Source: Marasmius tenuissimus (Eukaryota; Basidiomycota; Agaricomycetes; Agaricales; Marasmiaceae). Taken from it: a stretch of 64,000 nucleotides of DNA. Below are positions 11,038 through 22,850 of the stretch, piece by piece. The notes under the pieces were generated by a model. That model was not told the DNA's origin and did not search any database. It saw only the letters and a list, made by a program, of their open reading frames with translations. Position numbers and translations under genes: made by a program. The first letter of the stretch is position 1. Each line of letters begins with the position of its first letter. The stretch covers positions 1 to 64,000 of the forward strand of contig JAQOTA010000032.1 in the NCBI GenBank assembly GCA_029532415.1, in the 5' to 3' direction.

Positions 11038-12616
11038 CTAAACGTCTCTCCACAGAATTTCTGGGCTGCTCTCCGAGTCAATGCCCCCGATACCTTCTAC
11101 GTAGGAGATGACGACGCGTTCGAACTCGTAGACGAATACAACCCTCGTCACGGTGGGGCAATACAACCGGAGTTCGTTGGCCAATGCCTTGAACGCTGGT
11201 GTACCCACGTTGAGAGGTGATGGATCCCATTCACTGAGTTCAAACTCCACGCACGCGATTCTAGGTAGCCGCATTAACAAGCCGTAAAATGTGAGTCGCT
11301 AAGTTGGTAAAATCGGTTTGTCAGGAACCCAAGAATAACATGGATGATGGAATGACGGAAAAAGCTTGATGAGGAAACCACGCGACAGAAACAATCACTT
11401 CCTCGACGTCACAAGAATCAGGACCGAGGTTATCAGTCGGGGGAATTGACAGTGGGTGGGGAAAAGTAGCTCAAACAGGAACTATGAAAGAGAAAGATGA
11501 AATTAAGCGATCGATCCGAAGGCTCACCTCGCGTCCTCCGATGGGCAATACAACTGTGCCGAGGTATCTCAACTCCATGCTGGTAGACGAGGTGGCCACC
11601 ACCGTTCTCAGCATTTCCATCGAGAAATCTTCTGCGTACTCGGAGTCGGCGATGTCAAGTGAACGAATACGGCGGGTTGAAGCCCGGATCTGAGAGAAAA
11701 GGTGGTACAGTTCCGCCATTTTTTCTGCCATGTCGGACTTGGAGAAGCAGGTTTTGAGATGCGTGACTGGCCTTCCCGGAACAAGAGCGACAGCCGCCTC
11801 AGAGAAGGTGCATTCGAGTTTGGAAAGATTAGGAAGGAAGGTGCTGCCCGTAGGGGAAATAGTATCGATATGAATAATGGTATCAGGTGTCGTGGGGGGT
11901 ATTTTGACGTTAGGGGGAATAGAAATCGGGTGGGCATCATTAAAATCTATGAGGTAGAGGTCGTGGAGATGAACCTGGGTACGGAGGAAGGACACAAGGT
12001 GTGGATTCCAGTCCAGATCGCAATGGAAGCTTCGCAGACGGAAAGAGCAGCCCTCGAAGATCCAAGCGCTAGAGGTATCTGCTGGACCATTGATGTGGAT
12101 ATTGAGATGCCGCAACGCGTTTGTCTTTTTTAGTGCGTTCGAGATGGAGGTCCAGTAGTCGGTGGGTAGATTTCCTGCCCTGATGGTAGAGTCCTGGGAG
12201 CCGGCAGTGGGTACCACGGGTGGGTCGACCTCGGCGGAGCTATCCAGATGACCATCCAAAGACAAAGCCAAGGCGCGTGCCAATTCTTCGCTCTCCTCGG
12301 CTTCTTCCCCACTCTTCTCTTCTGGAGTCCCGTCTTCCTCTTCACTGTCGTCTTCCTCGTCGCTTCCGTCCTTCGTACCAGAAAATCCCGACAGAATAAT
12401 CGTTAGAGCATCAACTAGAAGGGCGACCCGAGGCTGCTGTGCGAGGGTCATACACAGCGCCATTGTCGTACGTACGTCGTGCATGTAGAGCGTGTTGTAC
12501 AGTGCGCGTTCCGCGACATACTGAAAGCCCTTGGAGACTCTGCAGAGGGCAGCGATGTCCGTGCGACTACGAACGTTCTTCAAGATGGTGCGATAGACCT
12601 CCAACGACAACTCCAT
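11038..12616 (-). CDS. F-box-like protein with acidic insert
   Basis: The N-terminus MELSLEVYRTILKNV and the following RTDIAALCRVSKGF fit a short F-box, then ALYNTLYMHDVRTTMALC. This is a different subfamily from the repeated paralogues. A strongly acidic low-complexity segment (about residues 105-135, D/E/S runs) separates the box from a leucine-rich region with LRHLNIHINGP. The first exon is 12616-11528 (363 codons). The last exon is 11298-11038 and begins RLTFYGLLMRLPRIACVEF. The gap between them is 229 nt, long for this genome. It contains a possible extra 69-nt exon (after TTTCATAG near 11483, donor GTGACG) that also keeps frame, so the protein is about 449 or 472 residues. Likely an SCF substrate adaptor; substrate unknown. 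Confidence 0.7.
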
Positions 12617-13426
12617 CCACCTAGAGCATAACCTTGAAGAACGGGTCAGTGAGAAGAATTCGAGACTTTGATCACTGTATATCCACGTACGGTCTCCCTG
12701 ACTGGGACAATATCAACGTTTAGTGGGGTGATGGGCACGGTGAACGCGTCCTGAGGGTCGTGTAAAAAAATCTATAAGTAAGGCACGGATCAGCGGTGCG
12801 CGTGGATAACACACGATGTCATGCAGACGAATGGTAACCCACATGTGGTCAACCTTTCCCGCACAGATAACACCTGGAAGGGGCCTCTCGAGAATAGCGA
12901 GGCGAATTGGTAGGAAGAAAGGAAAGGAAGGTAGAAAATGGCCGGGACACAATTAAATGCGATTGCTGTACGGTCGTGTTTGGTATTTATGAAAGACAAC
13001 AAGCGTGGAAATTCAGGCCGGAGGCTTTAGCGTGAGGCGATCCCCGGTCCTACCAACCCAAGATCTCTCCAAAATTCCCATCGCTTCAGTGACAACCCGT
13101 TCAATATCAATAGAAACAAGCGAGGACGTCTATCCAGATCTTCGAGGATTCCCCCCGATGTACCATGTGGCAGTCGCGTGGCTGGCTTAGGGCCTAACCG
13201 TGGCTGCCCCATGGAGAGATACATCCCAAATAGATCCTGCGCTCTGGCTTCGGTGAGAGAAACGAGACAAACTGGGATTCGAGGTCGAGGCTGCATACCA
13301 CATTCATTTGGGCGTCTATACAATACAACTGACGGATCTTTGCAAGGCAGCTCTTCGGCCGCCGCCCTGGTCCTTTTGTCGAGTTGTTCCCGGTTTCATG
13401 TTCCTATAAACACCAAAGCGTTGAGT
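12617..13426. other. Intergenic, no supported gene
   Basis: Short ORFs on both strands (for example 13027-13323 minus) lack domains and splice support. Nothing else is recognised. Confidence 0.4.
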
Positions 13427-13718
13427 TCAGTCATGAATGCTCCAGCAATTGGAGCCAAGCTCATTTTTGAACATGATAGTGGCTTCTCCCGCGCCAATGT
13501 CGCGAGAAAGATTTGTCAGGTTCTGCTCATGTCCAAGACGATTAGGCCTGATTGGGCCCAAGGGCGGGTTCGCTTGACCTGCGACTATTACTACCCTCTC
13601 TTCTGGAAGTGAATGCAGATGCCAAGGGGAGAATAGATGGAAGTTTGAAAAGGAGCTCACCGGAGTTGGAGGGAACTCCAGTTCGTACAGGCCAAGCAAC
13701 TAGCGCAACTCTCTTCAT
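13427..13718 (-). CDS. Possible small two-exon protein (77 residues)
   Basis: Exon 13718-13661 and exon 13602-13427 join over a 58-nt intron with GTGAGC donor and TTCCAG acceptor. The product starts MKRVALVAWPVRTGVPSNS and ends at TGA 13427-13429. No domain is recognised. The call rests only on the clean intron and frame and could be chance. From 13719 to 14137 I see no gene. Confidence 0.3.
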
Positions 13719-14137
13719 AGCTATTTTCTGTCTGACCAGCTGACCAAAAGAGAGCTATGACAGAATCGAAGAGCCAAACGGTGAATTATCGGACCAGTGG
13801 GGCTTGATTTTGATCAGTGCATTTGGACACGAGCAGCAGCAGCTATTCTAGTGCTCCCACCATTCATCGGAGAGATGGGGTTAACGGAAAGGAGAAATAG
13901 ACTCTGTTATCCTGATGGAGCGGCGTAGCAGCCGCTGACGTTCATCGATAGTCTGAATGTATACTCTCTGAGCACCACCAAGATTGCGCATCTATTGCAG
14001 GCCGGAAGAAGTTCGTTGAATAACGCAATCATAACTATAGAGGTCTGAAGGCGAACAAATTTGGTCAGCCACGAGGTCTCATAAACATAGGTCAACGAAA
14101 CACATACCAGATATACCAATGGCAAGCATTTCACTAC

Positions 14138-14847
14138 TCATTCCAGCTTCTCCAATTCTTCCAACCGTGAGAGTACGACATCCTTACTCGTCTCTTCCAT
14201 CTCTCCCGCAAGGAATATCTCGTCCAAGATAGCGTAAACCTACGAAGAAATGGGGGGTGAGTGAGATCCTGGGTGTGCTGAGATATCAAATCACCTTGTA
14301 GAAGTTGAAAACTAGATCCAATTCGCAGACATTATCGAAGAAAGAGTCTGATACGGATGGTCGTCATTTTGCCTGCAGGGGTTCGAGGAACAAATGAACG
14401 AACCAAGTATCTCGACGAAAAGATGAATTGCTTCCAAATATGCCAGTTCGTTGTCGTTCGCATCCACGCAGACACAGAAAAAAAGGCCAGCGTATCTTCT
14501 GTACACAATCTTATAATTTCGGAACTAGAGTATGCATTAATAGGCATGACGCTTCAAAATGGTAGCAAATACGCACCTCAACAAAGTTAGACTGATATTT
14601 CTGGTCTCTCGGTGCCACTAATCGATGAACTTCCCCTCGAAGTCGAACCTAAGAGCTTGGTCGACACATGGTCATCTGGCAGAATTGCAGCGACTTGCGA
14701 ACCTTCTCGTCATCGTCATATGGAACATACCACTTAGACAGTCGAGTCTTGCCTTGCCTATTCTGAAAGTAACAAAAATCTGGTTAGAGCATGCGAAAAG
14801 TGAACAGTTTGAATGTCTCTCACCTGGACGAGGATGAATCGTATCAT
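14138..14847 (-). CDS. AP-2 clathrin adaptor complex sigma subunit
   Basis: Six exons (14847-14824, 14762-14703, 14648-14577, 14524-14404, 14347-14295, 14239-14138) splice in frame to 143 residues, essentially the family length of 142. Diagnostic stretches are MIRFILVQ, NRQGKTRLSKWYVPYDDDEK, the YRRYAGLFFCVCVDANDNEL block, YLEAIHLFVEIL, NVCELDLVFNFYK and VYAILDEIFLAGE. The sigma chain is the small core subunit of AP-2. With the alpha chain it binds dileucine cargo signals at the plasma membrane during clathrin endocytosis. The VCELDLVFNF block and the length favour AP-2 over AP-1. Donors are partly non-consensus (GTTCGC, GTTCGT, GTGATT) but every join is supported by protein conservation. Confidence 0.95.
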
Positions 14848-15684
14848 GGTGCAGAGCCAACCCGCATGGCGGTGACGTTATTTGTCTCGAACAAACAATC
14901 CTCCGATCCGCCGGCGGATGGTGGACCGGAGATGAACTCAGCTCTCACGTGAAGGTTCGGCAAATACCGAACTTCCGCTGGGAAGGTTCGGCCACAATTC
15001 CAGTCAAAATCACATCAAGTTCTGTGGTCGGTCTCTTTCAGTTCACTCACACTCGGAGGTCGAGTGAATGGAGCTTCCTTCATGTGATACCATAAGCATC
15101 AAATGGACCTCTAACCTACTGAATTCCTCTCGTTCGCTACTAGTACTCGATCAATTCTCCACATGCAGATGTAACGCGTCAAAGGACGTCTGGGCATTGA
15201 CTTACGCGATGCTGAAGTCTTCTGTCGAACCTGATTTGTCGTTACGTTCGTTACAGTGAATTGCTTATGACAGATCCAGGCGAATCATAATTAGAGTCGC
15301 TGCATTCTCCGTGACCGCCGACGGGTTTTGAGGACCATACATTACTTACCGTCGGGACCCGGTTGGCTCGTAGAGTCAATTCTCTACGGGGCCGTAAGTA
15401 CATATCGAAGTGGGCGCTCAATCGAAAATTGTGAAGTACAATTCCTCGCCAACCTCGTACTCGTATTTCGGCAAACTACCGAGTATCCTACAGAAGATCT
15501 CTTCATATCCACGGGTAGTTGACGGCTGGTATCCGAGGGAGATTCAGATCCCATTTGAGTTGGTACTACACAATAACATTGACACTGTCAATATCTACAG
15601 GCCAGAGAACAAGAACTAACAAAAAAGGCACTATTCTGTAGCAGTAGCTAGGCGCTGGACCGAAGTCCCCGTCGTTGGAAGCGT
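14848..15684. other. Intergenic, no supported gene
   Basis: Space between the AP-2 sigma start and the 3' end of the oxidase gene, both on the minus strand. Only short unrelated ORFs. Confidence 0.45.
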
Positions 15685-18229
15685 TTACATGACACCCAAA
15701 ATCTCACCCACCACGCTCTTGAATGTACCGTTGGGATCAAATTGCTCACGGACTCGAGCGAACGTAGCCAAGCTCTGTGGGAAGGGTCGTCAGTTAATCC
15801 ATGATCGCCGATATGACCGGCCGTGGCAATTTGAATGACTCACCTGCTCGTCCAAATTCTTCACAGACTGCTCGAAAACCTCACGGGTGTTCTTTGTCCA
15901 ATGGGGCCTGGTCGGGAACTAGAAAACGGCGGAGAGAGGACGGAACCGTAAGTCCGATTACCCGCGACAAAAAAGCCCTAGCTCAGATTCAACTCACTTC
16001 ATTGATCAAAGTGGTGGCAAGAGTGTGATACCTAATTGTTGAAAATAGGTACGACGTTAGTCGCGGGAGAAGCAGAGAAGCCGCGTATACGTACCACTCT
16101 TCGTTATACCGGTGACCATCCCCCGTTGTAGGCACAAATGACGGGAAGTCGAACATTATTGCGCCCTAAAAGCCCCGGCGAACAAAAGAAACAGAAAGAC
16201 AAGGGTCAGAAGATGGCAGGTCCAGACGGCAATCGACCGATTTCATACCTTTGACCAATCCGCTTTGACTGTACCTTGCCTCTGTGTGACTTGACCCAGG
16301 AGGTCATCGAAAGGCTTGCCGAACTGAGTAATCGCAGAGATAAAGAGGGAAAAGATTATTATCTCCGAAATATCCGCAACCCCTCAGCCTCCACGAACCT
16401 TGATGTTGATTCCGCTAAATCGGTCCTCGATGATCAGCGGAATGGCCAAGCAACCGCCCAGGGGACCTAACAACTCACCTTCGATACGTCGTAGTAACAG
16501 CCTTCCCATCGTTCGCCGCCTGATCAAACAATTCTCTTACCCTCTTCAATAGCTTGTTGGCCTGCGTCATCGGGATGGCCAGCTCCAAAGTCTTTCCTCG
16601 AAGTCCGTAATCCCACTCTGGCTTTGTATTAGGATAGAGACCACCAATGAGAACGTCATATGCGTATCCGTGTACCGGCCAGCTGAGGAGAGGGAGTTGG
16701 GTCGGCTTGTCTATAAGGTTGCGGTAGAACGAATCAGATACCCCGTGTACATATGAAACACATGCGACGGTAACAAAAAAGCACTTACCGCGGAAGTTGG
16801 GAGCTGACCAAAGTCCGTAGAAGAGGGTTTCGACGGCAAAGTTTTGGAAACTGACGTTTTGACCGAGATTGAGCAGGCCCTTGGCCAGGTTGGCTTCGGT
16901 CTCTGTAACGGAGAAAGTCGACTGTGCGTAGCTCCACGTCAATAGGCGGTCAGAGGGCAGACACCTGCTGAGGGAATTCTTACCTGGAATGCATTTCCTC
17001 TGGTGTCGATATCTACGACACCATAAGTCCTCAAATGGAACTTCTTCTGGCCTTTAGTATTTCGCTTTGAGCCATAGGCACGGAGAAATGTGGTTGAGCG
17101 CCTTACCTGGCCACCACCAATAATTCGCAGTGACGTATGGCGAAATTTGGGCATAGATGTCGCCGTCCAAAACGTCTTTCTCATCCAGAGTAGTTTGGTT
17201 CGCATAGACTTTGTAGTCAGAGTAAACCTGATACTTAATCCTGACGATAATTCCGAGCAACCCGAGGGACGTGGTGGCAGCTTTCCACTCGTCGGTGTCA
17301 CTTTTCTCGAGATGGACGAGTTCACCTGGCCGTGCGGACGGGGTTAGGTCGACGTAATCATGCCGAGCTTGAGGAAATGAAGAGCATACCTTTGCCGTTG
17401 ACGATGTCAACAGCTAGCGCGGCGGCAGCAACCATGGAATCTTCACGGAGCGAAGAACGATGTGCACCCATTGCCATAGCACCAGCTACGGTGATGTTCC
17501 AGTTCACTAGTTGAATTCACAAGCATCAGGATATCAAATGTCGGAGCGGAAGACTTTGAGTGGCTACCAAGAGTATACCCCAACGCAGCGCCCCTATCAT
17601 GAAGCCAATCCGCGCTAGAATTGAAAATTAGGATGAGAGATCATTGACAACATAATGCGAGTAAAACACTGAAACGTACACCTGAGGGAAGGTAACACCC
17701 GCTTCAATCACCACGCTTCCAACCCCATTGGTCAATGTGAGGTCCGAGATGCCATTAACAGCATCCGTCTTGATGATGACCGTTCGAGGATCGTCGGAGC
17801 ACATGGTGTCGTCTACGCATCGTCGAATAGGTTTGAGCGGGACCGTGCTGAATGAATGAGAACTTACACCACATGTGACCGTTCTATATTCAAAGAATCA
17901 TATAGACGGGACCGGGAGGCACAAAGAGCAGAATAGAACTCACTCCACTAGCCCTGACAGGAATCCCCTGGTCGCTGGCGTTCTTGACGATATTCTGGAT
18001 TTCTTGCACTGATGAGGGCCTATACACCTTCGCCACCTCTCTGCAAGCAGGATGTCCAGGTCCATCGAATGTGTTGTACGGTTCTGAAAGCATCCAGTAG
18101 GCAAGAGTTTCCTCGTAACAGAGAACGAGTGTACTACCACGTACCACCAGCGACAACCATCTCTGCCCCGCTAGTCAGCCACATGAGTCCAAGACCAAAG
18201 ACTGTTGATATCGATACGCGCAGCATCAT
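15685..18229 (-). CDS. Secreted FAD-linked sugar-1,4-lactone oxidase-like enzyme
   Basis: Fifteen exons can be joined in frame: 18229-18145, 18083-17944, 17883-17868, 17812-17680, 17614-17568, 17506-17390, 17325-17107, 17046-16789, 16710-16479, 16414-16399, 16323-16249, 16165-16095, 16031-15998, 15918-15844, 15774-15685. The product is 535 residues. Residues about 1-25 form a signal peptide or anchor (MMLRVSISTVFGLGLMWL). The FAD-binding PCMH region includes YRPSSVQEIQNIV, ASG followed by NGHMWYDTMCSDDP, and NWNITVAGAMAMGAH. The C-terminal region has FPTRPHWTK and FARVREQFDPNGTF, which match the H-W-x-K motif and tail of the D-arabinono/L-gulono-1,4-lactone oxidase family. The reaction would be FAD-dependent oxidation of a sugar lactone or related sugar with O2 as acceptor. 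The exact substrate is unknown. Two exons are only 16 nt long. Confidence 0.85.
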
Positions 18230-20154
18230 CGCAATGAGGATTGTAGCACTGGCAACGGCTACGAAGGCCCAAAACCAGAGTTTCCGTGAACCTGCATCAC
18301 GAGCCCGTTTTATAGCACCTCTTCTGCTCTTCCAATTATCCTGCGATGACGGCTGATAGCATGTGAAATATCAGTTATAGCACCGTCTGACTGTAGATTC
18401 CTATAGTGAGTAGTTCGGAGTAATTCGTCAGGGTTCGACGTTCAAAAGACCACATGAAATATTCGTAGTATGCGAATTTGATCATTTGTGTGCCGTTTCA
18501 ATAGTGGTTGAAGGATCCAGCGAGACTTACAAGTTCTTTGTCTTCAGGTCTTTCAGCAAGCATTTTGAAAGCTCTCATGATCGATTCCAGCCTAAAATAA
18601 CTGGAGGAGGTAGAAGGCGAACGGTTTTGGTTTCTTGAGGGCGTTGGTCAAGGCTGTGAGAGAAGAGAAGAGAACGTTGTATGACGCATGTGCCAGAAGT
18701 GTTCTCTGCCATGTGACGCGACTCCCACGCGCTCTCGCATGCCTCGAGCACACCGTCAAGGGCCAAGACGCCGCAACAATGCTAACTCGTGAGAGACACA
18801 TGCGAGGAGGATATTCAGTTCTGGCTATTACCCGTGCTACGAGAACCAGGGTCATCGTGGTTTGGGTAGTTCGTGCGCCGTAACCTACACACAATTGATA
18901 GAAGTTTGAAATCGGCATTTGGCGGGTACCTTCAAACAGCCTGAAGACTCCAGAGCTCTTGAGAGCTATAGGAGCTCTCCGGTATATATCAGAAGATGAG
19001 ATCCTCGAGGACACGCCAGTTCAGAGAAACGTAAGTAGAGCAACGAAGGAACGTTGATATTGAGCATCAGTGGGTGGGCTTCAGCGACCGTTACACAAAC
19101 AATTCAGCAAGCAAATGTGGCCTCAATACACAGATGTCGTTCAATATCCCACACGGAGTCTAACGGACAGAGCCCTTCTTGAATATCGGAGAATGAGAAG
19201 CTCATGAGGAGTTCATGAAAAACAATTTCAGGTTCAGTAGCCTGAGGACCCCTGAACCTGATTCTGAGACCTATTGTGGGAAAGAGTGAGCTTGTCGACG
19301 TCGACGTTGGAAGAAACGCGGGTCATGGACGCCAAGGTGAGGGTAGGGAGCTCAACGGCAGTGCCGAGACTGGCCGTAACGAGGGGTCTGACAGCCTGCC
19401 CTCAAGCACACGTGACTCTCGGCATTTGCCGAATCAGGGTTTTGTCGGCGGTGAACTCCCGGAGTTCTCTTGTTCTCATCCGCCCACATAGCAACTGGGT
19501 TGCTATAAACCATCGCAGAGTCAACTTTCAAGGTCTGGCCTCCGAATCACTACGAAGAGAAATTGCGTTGTATATTATGACCGAAGACGATTATCCTACA
19601 GGTAAGCTCTGAGTTATCTGTTTCCTCCGATTCGCTAGTCTTCAAACCATTTAAAGACCTGGGTCCATCGTCAAAGTGACTGACCAATTTGAGGGAGGAG
19701 AATCGATCAGTTTTGATACCTCTTCCGCGGTGATGCGGTAAGACACAGGTTGACAGCCCCCAGCCAGCGCGATTATCGACAATGACGCTCCAGACTGAGC
19801 ACATAGACAGGGTATTCCCTGTTTGGGCTCGAAATTCTTGCAACAATGACATTTTGTCGTGCAAATTTGACCGTGCTATAGTATTTGATTTGAATATGGT
19901 ACGTTCATGAATAACGACGCGTGAGCGCACGGATTCAATCCTCGGGATCCGCTCTTACTCTTCTCCAAACCTCTCAAATGCTGTTCTTTGACGGATCAAG
20001 ACTCGGTGTAGAATTCACCCCGGTGATCCTCTGCAAGATATCAACGGTCTTCACCATAGATACTTTGCTGACTTGTGCCTTGTAATCTGTTGAAGATGCT
20101 CACAGTTTTTGTTCTAAAAAGGCTAAATCCTAGGGATTGGGAATTCTGTTGATC
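18230..20154. other. Intergenic, no supported gene
   Basis: A minus-strand ORF of 140 codons (18592-19014) has a hydrophobic middle (TTMTLVLVARVIA) but I recognise no family and no clear exon structure. The rest shows only short ORFs. Confidence 0.4.
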
Positions 20155-20474
20155 AGGTTCAAGATATTGTATTGCGTTCATCACCAATCAAGTCAAAAAG
20201 CTGTCAGGATAACGGGCTGATATCAACGAAACCCGTACATTGTATTGTCAGCCACGTTTGGCGTCTTCAGAGTGATGCATTTCAGTACGCAGGGCTTTCA
20301 CCGCAACACCACTCGCTAATTTTTACGGCACACTGGTGAGTACAAAAGCAAGGGTGTTCGGTGGAGGGAAAAACAAAGAGGAACTCGCTCCTCACTGTTC
20401 TCGTCCTCTCGCCTCTTCTAGATTTTCCCTCTCTTCTTTCTAGTTTCCCGACCCACTTGGAATTTTCAATCACC

Positions 20475-22400
20475 ATGTCGGAAATCTTCCAAATCTTCAG
20501 TTCTCTCCAAACCGTCGTCGTAGCCTCGGTACTCGCGTCGGTGTTTGTGTACTTCCAAACCTTGAAAGAATACTTCTTCGGTGGAAGACTCCAGGATGCC
20601 GCTGGAAACGGTATCCCTCCGGGCCCAGTTGGTCTTCCCATCGTTGGTGCGTCGAAATTTGGCATTCCTATCCTAACTGTTGGAGACTGATGTATATCTC
20701 TAATCATAGGATCTCACCCGTTCCTTACTCACTTCCCCGAACTCACTTTGGATCACTGGGCCAAGCGTTACGGCCCTATGTACTCCGTTTGGCTCGGAAA
20801 CCAGCTCTTTCTTATGATTTCAGACCCTCAGATTGTCAAAGTGAGTTCGATATTCGTGCTAGGAGGCGAAAGGTTGGGATGCTTACGTCGAAATGCCTAG
20901 GATCTTATGGTCACCAACGGTGCTGTGTTCTCTTCCAGAAAGGAGATGTTCTTGAAATCAAAGAAGATCTTCGTTGGTCGTGGTATCACTGCCACTGTGA
21001 GTTGAAATTCTGTTTATCCACGAGTTGTTGTTGACATCGTCTCCCATCTAGCCCTACAATGATAGGTGGAGGAAGCACCGTCGTATTGCCTCCACTTCTC
21101 TCGTCGCTCGTGCTGTTGATGGCTATACACACGTTCTCGACTACGAAGCTACCATTCTCGTCAAGGATCTCCTCGCTCACGGTGGCAACGGTACCCTCGC
21201 TATCAACCCTCGTAAGCATTCACGCTACTTTACCGGCGACTTTGAGTCTGATCGAGCACTTTAGAACCCCATGCTGGACGATGCAGTCTTAACAACATGT
21301 TGACTGTTGGGTTCGGCATGCGTACCGAGAACATTGACGATCCTCTCGTCGCCAAGGCCCTCAAGCTCTCCCGAGAATTCATGAACTGCACCGGCCCAGT
21401 CTCCAACTTGACCGATTTTGTCCCTGCCCTCCAGAAACTCGGTGACTGGAACTACATGATCAAGCGTGGCGAGCAACTCAACAAGGATCTCGTCGAGACG
21501 TACGGTGGAATGATCCTCGATATGGAGAAGCGCATGAAGGCTGGCGAGAAGGTTCCGGACTGCTTGGTCAAGCACCTCATTGAAGTCAAGGAGGAGGAAG
21601 AGCTCGATCACCTCGATATGGCCATTATGGTCTCTGCTTTCATGATTGGTGGCGTCGAGACAGTGAGTACTTCTCCGTTCAATTCTCGCCGTTTCTAATC
21701 CTGATTGGTTTCCCAGACCGCATCCATAATGCAATGGTTCTCTGCTCTCATCCCGTCCTACCCAGAGATCCAAAAGAAGGCCCAGGAGGAAGTCGACCGA
21801 GTCGTTGGACGTGACCGTCTCCCGACCATTGAAGATGAGAAGAACCTCCCCTTCGTTCACGCCATCATCAAGGAAGTCGAACGTTGCCACAACCCGTTCT
21901 GGCTCGGAACTCCTCATGTCAACTCTGCCGACTTCACCTACCGCGGACAATTCATCCCCAAGGATACTGTGGTCGTCCTGAATACCTACACGATGCACCA
22001 CGACCCGGCCAGGCACCCAGAGCCGTTCAAATTCAACCCCGACAGATACCTCAACGACTCTACCCTTGCTTCTGAGTCTGCTAACCTTGCCAACCCGTAC
22101 GAGCGTGACCACTGGATGTTCGGCGTTGGGTACGTTGCCCTCGCATCCAAGTTGTTTTCATCCTCATTGACCTCCTTTCGTCTTCATAGCCGTCGTATCT
22201 GCCCTGGCATGTGGGTCGCCGAACGTGAAATCTTCCTTGTCGTCGCCCGTCTCATCTGGGCCTTCAACCTCCAATCTATCCCCGAAGAACCCATCGACTT
22301 GAAGGAGTACGATGGTCTCTCTGGTCGCTCGCCCGTCCCCTTCCGTATCAAAATGATCCCTCGTGACAACAAGGTCGCTGAAATCTTGGCCAAAGAATAA
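20475..22400 (+). CDS. Cytochrome P450 monooxygenase, copy A
   Basis: Seven exons (20475-20646, 20710-20840, 20901-20996, 21052-21211, 21265-21662, 21717-22129, 22190-22400) give 526 residues. An N-terminal membrane anchor (about residues 11-27, VVVASVLASVFVYF) is followed by the proline hinge GIPPGPVGLPIVG. The I-helix has FMIGGVETT, the K-helix has E372-V-E-R375, and the heme loop is FGVGRRICPG with the thiolate ligand Cys461. All catalytic landmarks are present. It looks like a microsomal class E, group I (CYP2-like) fungal enzyme; the substrate is unknown. The C-terminal heme loop is built across intron 6 (22130-22189). An almost identical second copy lies at 58652-60582 in the opposite direction. 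Confidence 0.93.
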
Positions 22401-22768
22401 GCGGCTACATACATCATTCACTGCCTAATTGCGCACATACTAAAAACGTTCATTCGAGTCTAGATTAGTATTTTTCTACCCTCCTCACAGTTGCTGCCAT
22501 AAACTTTGTAAATATAGAATAGTCCTTCCAGTAATAGATAAGTACCTTGGCCAACACCATACGAGCTACTTGCGCGAAATCTGAGTCCAGCAGTAATGCC
22601 AAAAAGTGCAGTTAGATGTGTAACGTTATCCTTACATCTTGACCCATATAGCGTAGCCTCTTCAACGGGTCTCATACTAGTTGCTCAGGTCAGCGAACCA
22701 GCGACTTGATCCGCAGGAAGAGTTAATGATATCGGGTTGGTGGGAGCGGGCGGACTAAGATCATGATG

Positions 22769-22798
22769 AACACTGCCCGACCCGTCAAGATATTCATA
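22769..22798 (+). promoter_or_regulatory. F-box family promoter box (variant)
   Basis: AACACTGCCC at 22769-22778 followed by TATTCATACA (22791-22800) lies about 50-80 nt before the ATG at 22851, matching the GCACTGCC plus TATA arrangement of other copies. Confidence 0.45.
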
Positions 22799-22850
22799 CA
22801 CCATCGCCGCACCAGCCGCGCTCTCAACCTCCTTGCCCTCTTCCACCATC

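Noticed and set aside
16475..16942. Single 155-codon ORF as a separate gene
   Set aside because: It is an internal part of the 15-exon oxidase. Its central stretch (about 16711-16788) is an intron that happens to be open.
18592..19014. Minus-strand 140-codon ORF with a hydrophobic centre, considered as a DUF6533-type membrane protein
   Set aside because: The match is limited to a few hydrophobic residues, and no start, exon partners or second segment could be found.
21261..22112. 283-codon minus-strand ORF and its counterpart at 58939-59376 (plus)
   Set aside because: Antisense shadow of the P450 exons; it is preserved in both P450 copies only because the P450 is conserved.
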